In this document: in pieces, positions 37,343 to 54,930 of the stretch | How positions within the stretch are numbered: position 1 is the first letter of the stretch | How the letters are laid out: each line of letters begins with the position of its first letter | NCBI GenBank assembly: GCA_949825025.1 | Contig: OX463782.1 | Location: 26,810,773-26,874,772 of the forward strand | DNA: 64,000 nucleotides | DNA from: Siphlonurus alternatus | Taxonomy: Eukaryota; Arthropoda; Insecta; Ephemeroptera; Siphlonuridae | Reading direction: 5' to 3' | Program-made: the position numbers and the translations under genes | The notes under the pieces: model-generated | The model's input: only the letters and a program-made list of their open reading frames with translations | Told to the model about the DNA's origin: nothing | Database searches by the model: none

Positions 37343-37373
<31 letters not shown>

Positions 37374-37722
37374 CAATACTGCATAATTTGCATAATACAA
37401 TACATTCATGTAATTGAAATTCACTTTATATTTTGGAAACACTTCAAACATTTTTATTAAATAGTACGAAAGTTATAATTATACTGTAAATTTTAAGATA
37501 TTGTTTAACATTTATAATTAATATATATTGTAAAAAACAACCCGTTTCTTAATTTGTTTTAATTAAAATTATGTAAACAGTATTAATGAGAAAAAAATGT
37601 TTATTTAATAATATTATTATTATGATATATAATAAACCTTTATAATTTATCACTTCAATTAATTATCTGTAAGGTGACTCTTCATTAGTGCTTCATAAAA
37701 TTAACTAGCAGAAGACAATGAG

Positions 37723-40956
<3,234 letters not shown>

Positions 40957-41097
40957 GCCTCATAATGCAAATCGCGTAACTACAAAAAAAAATTGATGTA
41001 TTTGATGCAACTCTAAACCTTATCTCACTAGATTTCTAGATTGTAAGTGTCAAAGTTCAATATTTTTTTTTGTAGTTACGTGTTTTGCATTCTGAGG
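40957..41097. repeat. Foldback (inverted repeat), about 38-bp arms
   Basis: Left arm CCTCATAATGCAAATCGCGT and following bases (about 40957-40994) is the imperfect inverse of 41058-41097, with TTACGTGTTTTGCATTCTGA near its end. The spacer is about 63 bp. It has the form of a small MITE or foldback; no copies elsewhere in the window were noticed. Confidence 0.65.
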
Positions 41098-41768
41098 TGA
41101 CGATTTATAAAACTGTATTTAATAATATTACATCTATTGATTCATGCTCTAAAAGATTTATATTATGTTTACTGTCATTGTCACTTCCAGCTCCATTTCC
41201 GATTTCCGTCCATAAAGCCAATGTTAAATTTCTACCTCAGTTTTCACAAAACTGCTATGACAGATTTACTTCAAAATTTGTATGCCATCTATTGATGGAG
41301 AGTTCAAAGTCCCCTGCAAGTCCTGTTGAATTCAGACGCAACGATTGCGAGTTCCCAAAATCTACTGAAATTCATTTTTTTAAATAAAAACAATTTTAAT
41401 ACAATGAAATGCGTTTATTATTATTTAAAAGTTTTATTTTTTATTATTCGTGTGTTTTTACTATACATTTTTTATTATATTATTTGGCAACACAACTCTG
41501 ACTAATTCATTATAATTTTTTTATGTAAGTTTTGTATTATTGTTGATACTATGCCAATATATGGCTAACCAATAATATACACTATTATTACAAATCAAAT
41601 AAATTCTCAAACAAAATTTACTTGAATAAATTTATTATACCCATAAAATAAAATTGTGATCTAGTATCAATTTGAAAAATAATAAACATTATTTTTTTAT
41701 GCTATTTTTTTATTTTAATTTACTGCTTTATATATTATAACAATGTAAAATTATGATATTATATCTTC

Positions 41769-41827
<59 letters not shown>

Positions 41828-43780
41828 AGAAAGCTTGGAGACTATAAGTTAGTGGTTATGATATAGTAGAGTCGTATTTGTTGGCTGGTACTGCACATCA
41901 TTAGCATGCCAAGGCAGTTAGGATGGCGCTGGGAGTGAAGCGGAGATGATATAGCGAGTCATCCGAGATCTATGGAACCTAGTTAGAACAGGCTAGCAGC
42001 AAAAAGCAACCCCCTCCCATCCACAACCCCCGTGCACACCACCCTCCGACTTCGATGTAACTTTACTGCCTCTAAGCTAACATATAGTTGTCGTCAACTT
42101 TTAACTTAAAGACACTTTTTTTTTTGTATTCTAAGGCAAAGTAGTAAACTTATAACATAAAAAAATAACAACTAAGAAGCTATAGTAAAATTATTTAACT
42201 TTTAAATTAATCAGTTTAATCATTTTTATGATATTAAAGTTATTAAAAGAATTATTATTAATACTAATGAGTTTAATAAATAAAGTTAATAACTGCTTTT
42301 CTTATTATTAAAAGTATAATTGTCATAAAAAAATAAATAAAATTAATTATGTTAATGGTTAAGTTGAAAACAAAAGGAAATAATTCTTCTTTATATGTAG
42401 TTAAGTGGGCGTGGTTTTGTATTTTATGTAACTTCAAATATTGCAAAGTTTCCTGCTTACTTTTTTACAAAGAGATTAACTTTACAGAATTGTTCTAAAG
42501 ATTTCATTGTAGAAAAAATTTGGAAACTAAAATTTCATAACATTTAGTACATTATATTAATTATTTAAGTTCATTCACACCAGAATAGTAATTCATGTTT
42601 AACTTCTTACACCATTTAAATTTATCCAACAAAACTTTTAAAGGTGTGAACAAAACTTTCAATCTTAACATAAAACTAGATTTTCTTGAAGCACACGGTA
42701 TTATCTAAATATTAACATTTTATGAATAATAAATGCGATGAATTTATGTCATAGTTCTGTTGAATGTGAACGGTGAATACCTAAAAAAAAAAAATGCCTT
42801 AAAAATATGATTCTTTTAAGACAACATTTTGAACCCTAGCTGTTTGGGAAATCTTTAAATTAGTAAACAAATTTTTGAGTTTATTTGCAAATAGAAAATG
42901 AAATGTTTTAATTTTGAGATTTCTTGGTTTTGGAACTATGTATAATATTAATTTTATAAAAAATATTACTTTGTAAGAGTGGGGAGTTGTAGGAGTCATT
43001 TTTTTTTAAATATCGTACTGAAATAAAGTTTTAATAACGATGTATTTTTATTGTAATGTACGTTCCTTAATTTCTCAAGTTCTTTAAGTTGTTTGGATAT
43101 GAGTTTTGAATTGAAGAGTCCCGTTATATATTGCCATAATTTACATATTTTGAATCGTACTAGAAGAGTGTAAAAAATAATAAGCATTAGTTAAATTAAA
43201 AAATGATTTAACTCTTGAAGTGTTTTATGTAAAAATAATGTATTATTGATAAGTATAATTAAAGTATAACGTACTTTCCTAATAGATATGACAGAATCAC
43301 TTAATTATAATTGAGATTTGTGTCAATTTATGAGAGCCTCAAAAACTTCCTCTAACAATTAATTTAATTAAAAGTGTAATTGATCTTGAGTTTGATTTAA
43401 TTAACATTTTAATTTTGACACTTCTTATTCTAACTACGTCTTGGATAATTATGTTAGTTTCAAGGACTCTTTCGGCTTATACGTTACATTCTTACATTAT
43501 ATATCATAACTTATACATATATTATAATATCTTTAATGGAGATTTGATCTTGGTATATATCGGTATGTAAGAAATAGCATGGAGGAATAAAATTATTTTT
43601 ATTATACAGATTGATTAATAAATGCTAATTTTTGTCATAATTTATGAGTCCAGAATAATGATTCTTGTGTTAGAATGCTGCATGGCCACCTCCCCAGATA
43701 TCTATGTTATTTTTTTTTATTTTATTACAGTGTTAGCTTACTACAGCATATTCTGCTATTAGTGTAAGCATTCAAACTTA
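41098..43780. other. Intron 2 of the beat-like gene, 5' part
   Basis: AT-rich, with (TA)n at 41772-41817 and a GC-richer island at about 41860-42070. The plus-strand frame at 41085-41387 is open for 100 codons but shows no family I recognise and no splice context, so it is not called. Confidence 0.4.
41772..41817. repeat. (TA)n microsatellite
   Basis: About 45 bp of TA dinucleotides in intron 2 of the beat-like gene. Confidence 0.95.
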
Positions 43781-43794
43781 ACAACAGTATTAAC

Positions 43795-44112
43795 AACAGT
43801 TGGAAGGATTGATAAGAAAGGAGGCGGCTGTGGCCTTGTGTTAGGAACTGCCCCGGCATTTGCCTGGGAATGACAATGGGAAACCAGAAAACCATCATCG
43901 AGGCAGATGATACCAAAGGGAACGACCTTCGGCATCTCCCGAATACAGGCAGTATAGTGGAAGAACATACATGCCATCTCTCGGGAACTTACCAGAACAC
44001 GCTGCCATACCTCAGCTCGAAGTGATGAAAAGTCACCTGAGTCAAGGCAGGAAGCGATCCTGGGTCTCCCGAGCGATAGGCAGAGATCAAACCACTACGC
44101 TACGCTGCTTAT
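43795..44112 (-). mobile_element. tRNA-derived SINE (minus strand)
   Basis: On the minus strand a clear A box TAGCGTAGTGG (44102-44092) and a degenerate B box GGATCGCTTCC (44060-44050) are spaced as in a tRNA. A unique body follows, then the 3' module: GGTTTTCTGGTTTCCCATTG, CCCAGGCAAATGCCGGGGCA, and AAGGCCACAGCCGCCTCC. The same module in altered form ends the 5S-derived SINEs, so the two families share a tail. Confidence 0.8.
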
Positions 44113-44331
44113 TAAAGCACACCAGCACTTTTTTAATCAATATATGCATGTGAAGTCATAAACGCAACTTGCAATATAGTTAAGTAAAATACTTTCCATG
44201 TTCTCAGAAAAATCTGAACAATTAGCAAATTTTTAATTTTATGAATTATTCATTTTAATTAACAATAAATTTTTTGAATATTAAGTAATTTTTCTGATTC
44301 TCAAGGTAAGAGCTTTAAACTTAGACTCGAG

Positions 44332-44566
44332 AAAAGGTGACTCAAGATGGCGACAACGGCGATGCGACGCAATTTTGTCACACAAGCTGTGAAATCCTAT
44401 GCGGCAAGCGTATTCACTATTGCGAGTCATTGCAATGGCGAATATCGCGTTAAATTACGATGTTCTTTTTTTAATCGTCAAATATGGCCGCCAATGGATG
44501 TTACAGCAAGTGCGAACTATTCGCTTCGCGTCGTATGATAAAAATTTTCATGTGAATCCGCCTTAA
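44332..44566 (-). mobile_element. MITE-like element (copy 3, reverse orientation)
   Basis: Left end AAAGGTGACTCAAGATGGCG and right end CATGTGAATCCGCCTTAAG are inverted relative to each other. The interior, with GCGATGCGACGCAATTTTGT, is the reverse complement of the repeats at 1-124 and 19526-19795. It lies about 120 bp from the donor of beat-like exon 2. Confidence 0.75.
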
Positions 44567-44682
44567 GAGGATTATCTTTTAACCTTCGAAGAAAGATATC
44601 CTAGAAAGTGAGACTACTGTTCAGCCAATCAGATGACAGAACGCGCACAAAGAAATAGCTCATGGTTCGGCCTCAGACTCAC

Positions 44683-44818
44683 CCACTATGTCGACCGAGG
44701 CCATGACGAGCGCCGTGTCGAAAGATGGAGCGTCTGCAGACACCTCGCAACGGTAGCGGCCGGTGAGACCAAAGTGCGCATCGCTGATGGTGACGCGGTG
44801 AAGGTCCGACTGTGACAA
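44683..44818 (-). CDS. beat: beat-like gene, exon 2 (end of first Ig-like domain)
   Basis: Acceptor TTGTGTTTCAG ends at 44819 and donor GTGG|GTGAGT starts at 44682. The exon is 136 bases, phase 0 in and phase 1 out. It encodes LSQSDLHRVTISDAHFGLTG, then RYRCEVSADAPSFDTALVMA and SVDIV. YRCEVSADAPSF is the Ig domain 1 F-strand with its second cysteine, one of the most conserved Beat motifs. Its final G joins the AT of the next exon to form Asp. The following intron is the largest before the last one, 13.5 kb. Confidence 0.95.
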
Positions 44819-47659
44819 CTGAAACACAACAGTTCCCTCAGTACACATACAACAAAATATTCATAGAATAATTTCGTGAAAATTTTGCAAATATTAAAGC
44901 TTTTAAGTTTCTTCAGTTTTAATTTTTTTGAATAGCGGTGTATACAAAATAGCCAGAAAAAGTTTTTAAGTCCTCTTGTACCTGGCGTAAGCTTACTTAC
45001 TGCTATCATGACTGAATTATTATTTTGGTCTGGTCTGCAGGGTTAAAAGTTCAAATTTACAATTTAAATCTATCAACTTTACAGAAAAAAAGTATTTGTA
45101 AAAATATTTATAATTTTAGGAATAACATCTTTAAACCAAAATATTTGCATTTATTTATAGATATAAAAGTAATACATGCAGAAAGACTAAAAACTGTATT
45201 GTATCTAAAATTGTACTATGTATTCTATAATGATGAATAAAAAAATTAAAAACTGATTTTATGTAAAACTTAAAGAAGAAATATAAACTATAATATTTTA
45301 CTCACTTTAAGTAAAAGGATAATTATGATACAATATTATTTAGATATTTTTCCTATAACAATACTACTAAAGTTAAATTACTTAAATTTAATTAATTATT
45401 CATAGTTCCACTTCAAAATCTTTTGCTCCAATTTGTAAAGGAACAAAGTTAAGAAAACGTAATGTAATAAAGGCTAATGACCTTATAATCTGAATAATCT
45501 GAAAACATAAACAGTATAAGAATTTTTACTAAAAATTAAGTTAAATTTTAACTTAGCAACTAATTAAGTAATTACCTGTCTGAGAAAACTTTTGTAAACA
45601 CACACAGAAATAAAATGAAACGCAGTATAAAACATACATTACCAGAATAAAATGCAAAAACTTGGTTCCGAGAGTAGAATTAATTTCACTTACTTATATA
45701 TTTTACATGAACTATGACATTTATTTTATCTTGAAAAAATAATAAATTATATTATTATTATTAAAAATAAACATTTTTACATTATTAGTTTTACATTACG
45801 TCTTTTTCATAAGACCATGATAATAGAAAACAGTAAAGTATATTAAAAAAGTTCAAAGTTTTCTTCTTTTAAACGAACAAACAGAAGAGTCGTCTGATAA
45901 AATAAAAATATATTATATATTTTATTATAAAGAAAACTTTCAATTTATAATAATACTTGAATAAAAAAAATTATCATTGTAAGAAGAGACAAGAAAAAAA
46001 AATCTTCTTGAAAATAGAGAATGAATTATTGAAAGATTCTTGAAGTATATTGATCATCACAAACTCCTTTCTCAACTCTTATATACTTTTAATAATAATA
46101 AAAAAAGTGCGAGCTTTTTATTTTCAAGAATGTTTTATATACTTTAAAGATGGTAAGTACATATAGAAAAAAAATATATCGTTCGCTTCATAAGCTATGT
46201 CGTATACTATGGAGTAGAGAGGTTGTCATGTTCACTGAGCTATGCAAAACGCCTGAGGGTATAGGCAACTTGTCGTGCAGGGCTGAGGAGAAATTAGCCT
46301 ATGTATTCGGGCTGGCATTTTCAAAAATGTACGCGTCAAACCCACGTTATGTATTTTTTCAATAGATTCATTTTATAATTCAATTAAATTTCTTTGAAAA
46401 TATAAAAAGATTTTTTTTATATTTTACATTAACTTTTATCGTTTTTTTTTAATAATTAATTTTATAAACAACTATATAAAGTAATTTAAAATTCATAAAG
46501 TGAGAGCAAAAATAATATTACATCATAAATATCATAATATTCATACATATTTTTTCTGTAATCTAACATATTTTTTATTAATACATTAAAGTTTTATATA
46601 AAGTGATGTAAAAATTAAAGTGCTTGAAATATACAAAATTAAATATTCACAACTTTTTCAATTACTATCGAGCATTTCTATCAATGAAAGAAATAATAAA
46701 AATAATATTATTTTGTAATTTTCGTGTTCAAGTTAAAATTTGAATATTTAATTTTACCATGCATTTATAAGAGGGGACAAAAAACAGGGCGTGATTCAAA
46801 ATAGGTAATCAAAAAGATAAGCAGGCTGCATACTAGTCAAGTGTCATTAAATAATAATAATAATAATATTTGTTTATTTGGGATAAATTACATTGTAGGG
46901 AATAGGGAAAAAGATATTAAAAATAGGCGCAGATATTGACCGTAGTTAGTAAGAATAAAATAAAATTCTCTTCGTTAATCGCACCCATTAAGAATTAATA
47001 TCACCATCATTGATCAATATTTTGAAATTTTCCATGATAAACTGAAAATAATTTTAGTCCATAAAATAAAGGACAAAATAACTGCTGGTTTGCTGGTGTA
47101 AAAAAATAACAAATTCGGTGTAGATTTTGAGTAATTAATTTTTTCGTGTAAAAAAGATACTGATTTGACTAAAAGTCACAGCAGTCCTCTTTTAAAACAA
47201 TGTTAATCTCAATGCTGAATATCTCGAAAATTTCACCGAATTGGGTCTAATCTTTTTTTTTTTTTTTTTTCGTGGAAAATTATTTCATGATGTCAGGAAG
47301 GTTAACTTTGTTGAAATTTTCAGAGTTGTTCATTAATTATACTATAAACCCACTAACATTAATCCTTTTGTATTTCTGATATAGAGTAATAATTGTATAT
47401 TGATATTGACTAATAAAGAATAAATATTTAAATTTTTTAACCTAAAGCCTAAACAATTTGCATTTTAAATAAACATTTTTATATATTTTTTTTTAAACAA
47501 TGGCAATTTTAAATAAAATAAAATACTCATCACAAACATCCCTAACAAAAAAGTAGTCCCTTGATATTTTAACGAGTTAAAAAAAATACTCTGAGAGAAT
47601 TATAAATTAATAATTTACATACATTTAATTTAAAATAGATAATAAAAAAGTCAACTTAC
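44819..47659. other. Intron 1 (as numbered here) of the beat-like gene
   Basis: A 2.84-kb AT-rich intron between donor GTAAGTTGAC at 47659 and acceptor TTTCAG at 44819. The open frame at 46150-46365 has a GC-richer middle but no recognised domain or splice context. No other feature seen. Confidence 0.6.
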
Positions 47660-47865
47660 ATCTACATTGACTCCTGGTAAAGGAAAAACTTTAGAAGGTG
47701 GATTTTCCTTTGGCAGGAAGCGGTAGAATTCTTTCTTTCCTTTGTACCACTTGACTGCGTAGAGTTGGTCTCCCTCAAGGTCAAACTGGCACTCCAATTT
47801 GATTGGTTCTCCAAGTGGCACCGCACCAGGTGACGTCACTCGAACATTTCGCAAACCTCCCACTC
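47660..47865 (-). CDS. beat: beat-like gene, first exon found (first Ig-like domain, N-terminal part)
   Basis: Acceptor TTTGTTGTTCACAG ends at 47866 and donor GTAGAT|GTAAGTTGAC starts at 47659. The 206-base exon enters in phase 1 and leaves in phase 0. It encodes VGGLRNVRVTSPGAVPLGEP, then IKLECQFDLEGDQLYAVKWY, KGKKEFYRFLPKENPPSKVF and PLPGVNVD. The LRxVRV start, Cys in LECQF, core YAVKWYKG, EFYRF-P-ENPPxKVFP run is the hallmark of Beaten path proteins, which are Ig-superfamily cell-surface or secreted molecules acting with Side receptors in motor axon guidance and synaptic matching. No signal peptide is encoded here, so at least one further 5' exon exists. I cannot assign which paralogue (Beat I-VII) it is. 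Confidence 0.95.
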
Positions 47866-48367
47866 CTGTGAACAACAAATGTTATAACATTATTATAAAA
47901 AATAAATAAAAACAAAAGAGTTAAAACGTGACTTTTTATAATGGAAAAACATAATAAAGTAAATATTTTATTTAAATTCCATGAATTTTCATAATCAAAT
48001 AGTATTTATTATTTATATAAAATTTATTTTCAATTTGTTTTTTCGTAAATAATTTATATACTTGTAAAATTTTATAATGTAACATGTAATATTTTTCTAG
48101 TAATGTAAATAAACAGTGACACTTTGAATGCTATGTAAATAAAAACTTAAGCTGATAAATATACATTTTGAAGGCACTCAAAATGCTATTTTATTATATT
48201 TATAATGTTGGTTGCTATTATGAAAGCAAAAATATATACCCATATGTTTTTATTATCCTATACGGTATAATATAACATGGACAAACTATTTCTACAGTCC
48301 AAATTCGATTTTTTTTTCAAATTCTACCATACGGGCATTTTGACTTTTGATTGTAAAAATAAGTTCA
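47866..48367. other. Upstream intron of the beat-like gene
   Basis: Because the exon ending at 47865 has a 3' splice site and enters in phase 1, the sequence beyond is intron leading to an unseen 5' exon. AT-rich, nothing recognised. Confidence 0.6.
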
Positions 48368-48689
48368 AATGGAGTACCGACCTCAATTTTTTTTATTGTA
48401 GAAATGGATAGAGGGTGCAAAGTTATGCTACTCTGATTTTTTTTCAGATTTTTTAGAGCCCGCCAACTATTTTTTAAAAATTATTGAAAGTGCAGAAAAA
48501 GTGCCGCCTCTTGCCGCCTCTCTTAATAAAAGATAGGACCCAAAAGGGACGTGGATTCGAACCCGACCTCGCCAAAACTTTTTAGCAATACTTCCTGGTC
48601 CCTAAAAAATCTGAAAAAAATCAGAGTAACACAATTTTTCATCCTCTATCCATTTCTGCTATAACAAATTTTGAGGTCGATACTCCATT
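48368..48689. mobile_element. Foldback element with about 90-bp arms
   Basis: The left arm from AATGGAGTACCGACCTCAAT through GGATAGAGGGTG to the CTGATT..TCAGATTTTTTAG segment is mirrored by the right arm, ending TTGAGGTCGATACTCCATT. Arms are about 90 bp with small indels, and the centre is about 120 bp. The centre holds GGATTCGAACCC (about 48553-48564), a Pol III B-box sequence on the minus strand. It could be a MITE that captured a tRNA-like piece. Confidence 0.7.
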
Positions 48690-49774
48690 AGCATAACTAA
48701 AGAGATGATTTAAGAAGTTAAAAGAAAACTGTTTTCAATGAACAAATAAATTGTACTTTAAGAAATGACACTTCATAGATCTACTCGTTTCCATTTCTTA
48801 CATAGATTTTTATTATATTTACACTTACGTATATACTGTATATTATGATATTCAAGATATTGCATACTTATATTTTTAAAATTTTCTTTTATACGATCCT
48901 ATTATGCTAACGTACTTTTAACAAATTTCATAGAATCCAATTCTAAACATTAATTGGGGCACTGTGGAAGGATTTAATTATGTTATATTTAATTTTTTCC
49001 TTCTAAAAATTACGTTATTAATTATTTCAAACAAAACTGATACATTTAAATGTTTGCAATATCGTTATAATAATGACGTGATTAAATTTTCCTACTTAAC
49101 ACAAAGCGGTTGCTTTGAAAGAGAAATTTAATTCAGAAGAGTACATTTTAAATACATAGCAGGTTTATGAAAATGTAATTTTATATGTAATTAGGTTGTT
49201 AAATAAAATGTAATTATCTTTTAATTTACGGCTGAAATGAACAGTTTGGGTACTGATTTTCGGTTTAAATACAGAAAAAAAAACTTGCAAAATCAACGTA
49301 CAGAACTTAAAGAATAAATTCTAATTAATTCATCTCCTCGGCTCAGAATTCAAATCAATTAAAGATGAATCTCAGTTGATTGGTATAATATATATGTTTA
49401 ATTAATTTTGTAAAATAAAAAAAAAATGTAGAAATTTAACATAATATATGGAACCTTATTTACAGAAACTAGAAATAGAGCTGTTGTGAGAAAACCGCTC
49501 CAGTTGAATTTCCACACACCATCAGCGATTAATTTTTAGAACATTCTCGAGAATTTAATATTTATTTCATTTGATAATTCTGGTAGTAACTGAGATCAAT
49601 CGTTCAAAAAAAGTTTTTATTGACCTTTGAATTCCATTGATACGAGATTTAGATTTGTGTCAAAATTTATTTTATTTCTTTGTTTTTTAATCACAATTTG
49701 GTACTTCTAATTGCTAATTACTTACTAAGTTTGAAACCCAAACCTTCCGAAACCCTAACTTGAGCGTTTCGGGG
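48690..49774. other. AT-rich non-coding stretch
   Basis: No gene, RNA or clear repeat recognised. Confidence 0.4.
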
Positions 49775-50060
49775 GCTCTTCCAGAACGGGGGCGGCCACG
49801 GCCTTGCAATCCATCCCGATATTTGCCTGCGACTGAGGGAAACGTGGAAACCTCAGCCAGGATGGATGCTACAGCTTTTGTCAATGAACCGGAAGTGCAT
49901 TGGTCCAAAGCCAGGGGAATCACACATGGTGGAAAAGCGCAACGATTTACCCCTAGGTGGGAAACGTGGTTTTTGTTGAAAATGGTCACCCATCCAACTA
50001 CTAACCACGCTCGGCGTTGCTTGACTTCGGTGATCTGACGAGACCCGCCACACCTCCCAT
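49775..50060 (-). mobile_element. 5S rRNA-derived SINE (copy 3, best preserved)
   Basis: The minus strand opens with GTGGCGGGTCTCGTCAGATC, then ACCGAAGTCAAGCAACGCCG, AGCGTGGTTAGTAGTTGGAT and GGGTGACC. This is the 5S rRNA internal control region in order. The body includes CCTAGGGGTAAATCG, and the 3' module includes CACGTTTCCCTCAGTCGCAG, GCAAATATCGGGATGG and CAAGGCCGTGGCCGCC. This last part matches the tail of the tRNA-derived SINE at 43.8-44.1 kb. Open frames on both strands here are incidental. Confidence 0.88.
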
Positions 50061-52893
50061 CAAAATTTATTGTAGTTATAATATATTTAAATTTTAATTT
50101 GGTGTTATTTTAATGTGATTTTTTTACTTTAATAACTTTATTTAAACTTTGATAAAGTACAAACATAAAAAAAATCATTATCATTGTTACAATATCATTC
50201 ATATAAAATATAACTTCTTTAAATTGAAGTCTTTAATAAATTACCTTTTCACTTTCAATTTTTAAACCTGTTGAAGTTCATGATTGCAACAATAGTTAAA
50301 ATTTATATCCTTGAGAGATATTATGACGGTAAATAAACCTCAACAAAATATAATGCTGCAGTGACACTTTCATGTGCAATAACAGGTTAACTTGATGTCA
50401 GGTAAAATTAACTGCAACACACAGATTATTTGAAACTACAATTTGATTGCCTGAAGCTCTTCGTTTCAGTAAAAGCATTTCACTTTATATGTACCATAAT
50501 ATACCGTGAATGTACAGTAATAGTGCTTATATTAATTATTATAATGTTTATCATAGACCGTATATAATATATTATATAACATGTATATATGACAACAACA
50601 ATTAAACATCATATATATCATCTATTTGTGCTATATGTTGTTAGTAAATATAATACTATAATTATAAAACAGCATTGTCAAGCGTAATTCAAAAACTTCA
50701 TTATATTCACGGTCAAAGATTTTTTTTTTTAAAAATAATAAATAATAAAAGTTTGAATAAAAATCGTGCGCACTATATTCTCTCTCTCTCTCTTTTTATA
50801 ACGTTTCACAGTAAAAATTCCTTAACTTATTCTTATAATATTTAATAATATATATGGAAAATATTTTATCACAATTTTCTTCAGTTAATTCACAGATTTT
50901 AAATAATTGATTAAATTGTCAAAAAATATACCGCGTAAAACACCGGTATGTTAAAATATTGAGTATGATTTTATAAACAGAATATTGAAATAATAGAACG
51001 CTGTATCAAACCACAAATTCAACCGAAATGGGGGCGTAAGAAAGTTTAAAACAGAGTTTAATAAAGTAAACTCTGTAAATTAATTGAAATAATAATTCTA
51101 CATAAACGTATATGTTCTACTATATATAACTTCACAATTCGGTCAGTTCTTCATAAAATAAAACGTAAAATTAATTTACTGAAGTTTTAATATTCAATTA
51201 TTATACGAAAGTAATTATAAATTCAATTGTAATATTAAAATAAAAATGTAATAATAAAATTGGTTTCCATTATCTCAATTTCATAAACCAAGATTTGTAT
51301 GCAAATTTGAAGAGTTTTGAGCTGCCGTCATACTCGTCGTTGTGTTCGTGATTGGATCATTTGAGCGCGAGATTTGAATAAGGATCAGTAGAATGCAAAT
51401 TCATCAACAACAAAGGCTCACGGGCGATATCTCGAGAACAGATGTTTTCTGCTTCAAAAGATCGCATTAAAGGTTTTAAAACAAGCAAGAACTCATTTGC
51501 ACTTATATTATTTAAAAGTTTTTTTTTTAATAAAATGAAAAATTTTCTGATGTGGAAATTTTTATAAATTGCTTTCAATAAATGTCATAAAATATTTTTT
51601 GTAATTAATGAGAATATTTTTTCTTATATTTAAATTATTGATAGAAATCATTTTTTTGTAAATTCATATTTTATAATAATGAATTTAAGATTTATTTATT
51701 TCTCATATATAGAACATAAAATAATATTGTGCTATTTAATTTAATAATGAGAAAAAGTGAAAAATTATTAAAAGAACTATTTTTCCCCTTAGATTTTGGT
51801 ATATATTAATTTGTTATAAAAACTACCTTCAAAATTAATTATGAAATATAAATATTTGAATCCACTGTATGATCATTATTATTTGGTAAAATTAATTAAT
51901 TTGATGACAACCATATGTTTTTGTACATACATTCAATCAAGTGTGTAAACACATAAAAGTAATTAATTGAAAATTTACCTTTGCTTTTGATTATTCAGTA
52001 ATAATATACAATTAGTATATTATCCTACTCATACATTAAATATAATTTATGTATTGTTATAATTTGTTGAAAAATATTACTAGTATAGCAAAAACATATT
52101 TTAATATCATAAAGACATCAGTAAAAAAATACGTATAAAATTCGAAAGCTTTGAAGTATTATGTTAAACTATATTTAAATGATATTATTTTATCAATTAT
52201 AAATTTCAAATATTATTTTGATTGATAGACATCGTGTATGGTATACAAAATATTTATTTGGGTATTATTATAAAAACAATAATAAATTCGATAACTTTGA
52301 AGTATAATGTGTGAAAGTATATTTAGATAATGTTATTTTATAAAATTCAAATAAAATTTTTATTTATTATTTAATTATATTTTTATATACATTGTAAATT
52401 ATTATTTTTTTACAAAAAGAGTTGACTCGTATAGTAAGTGTGAAACTAAAGGAAAGAGTAAACATTTATGTATGATCATGTACACATCGTTATTTCGTAA
52501 CGCCGAGGTAAATTTTCACTTCATTAGCTTTATGTGTTTACACGTACGTCGCATACAGCACAAAATTGTACATTGTTAGCACAACAATAGCGTCAGGTTG
52601 GTTGAGGGGAGAGAAAGCAGCGGGCGTGAGCCGGAAATTTATCAACCAAATTATGCCGTGGATTAAAATGAACAAGGCAATTTTAACCATGAATTAAAAT
52701 GAACAAGGCAATTTTAATACCACCTTTACTTTCTGACAAAATAGAGAAATTCAATTTACTGTTGTTGATTTTTATGTATTATTTACCTACTCTGTATTTA
52801 GTTACTTATTTCAATGAACAACTGGATTTTATGAAAAGGTTGGTTTTCGTGATTTTGACCGCGTTTTGTTATTGTAAGCAGCTCAAATGAGTC
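50061..52893. other. AT-rich non-coding stretch
   Basis: No supported exon. A short CT tract lies at 50777-50793 and a GC-richer patch with GGGAGAGAAAGCAGCGGGCG near 52600-52640. A 20-odd-base segment, ATTAAAATGAACAAGGCAAT, is repeated in tandem at about 52663-52712. Confidence 0.4.
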
Positions 52894-54421
<1,528 letters not shown>

Positions 54422-54930
54422 TGCGCTGGTGCTTGTGCTTTATAACGAGATATTGGACGTGACCGGAATCTAGCTGCTTTTTGATATTACACTTTCCTGA
54501 CTCGATGGTTGGTGCCTAGTTATATAACAGCTCGCGCCCCCACTACCACCGCCTGCTGCATGCATGCACTAGACCTTATACTAAAGATTACTACCTCTTT
54601 GTATAAGAAGCAAACTAATTTAAATTTGCTTAGCACAGCTAAAAATAATACTTAATACAAGTTGTATGCTGCCCTCAATTTTATAACTACGTAATATTAT
54701 ATATACATGTATTTTAATCATGCTTATATGCAAGGTTGTAGAATATTTTACTGATATTTTGTAGTAAATTTGTTATACAATATAAACATTAATTTATTTA
54801 TAAAATATTCAAATTAATGGTCCTATGTCATGAAAATAGTTTTTGTTGTCAAATACATAAATGTTCAAACAAAGTATACATGAAATATCATTAAAAATAT
54901 CATATAAAAAAAATCATTAATAATAATGTG

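Larger units (their letters stand above)
31143..37720. other. Intron 2 of the beat-like gene, 3' half
   Basis: Part of a 13.5-kb intron (44682-31143). AT-rich background with GC-richer islands at about 31270-31620, 33640-33740, 35690-35900 and 36590-36760. A (TA)n tract lies at 33024-33069 with a poly(A) next to it, and (GA)n at 33562-33615. No exon was recognised in any island. Long first or second introns with interspersed islands are common in neuronal cell-surface genes, but the islands' function is unknown. Confidence 0.4.

Noticed and set aside
41085..41387. 100-codon plus-strand frame with ordinary amino-acid composition
   Set aside because: No recognisable family, no splice or promoter context, and its start lies in the arm of a foldback repeat.
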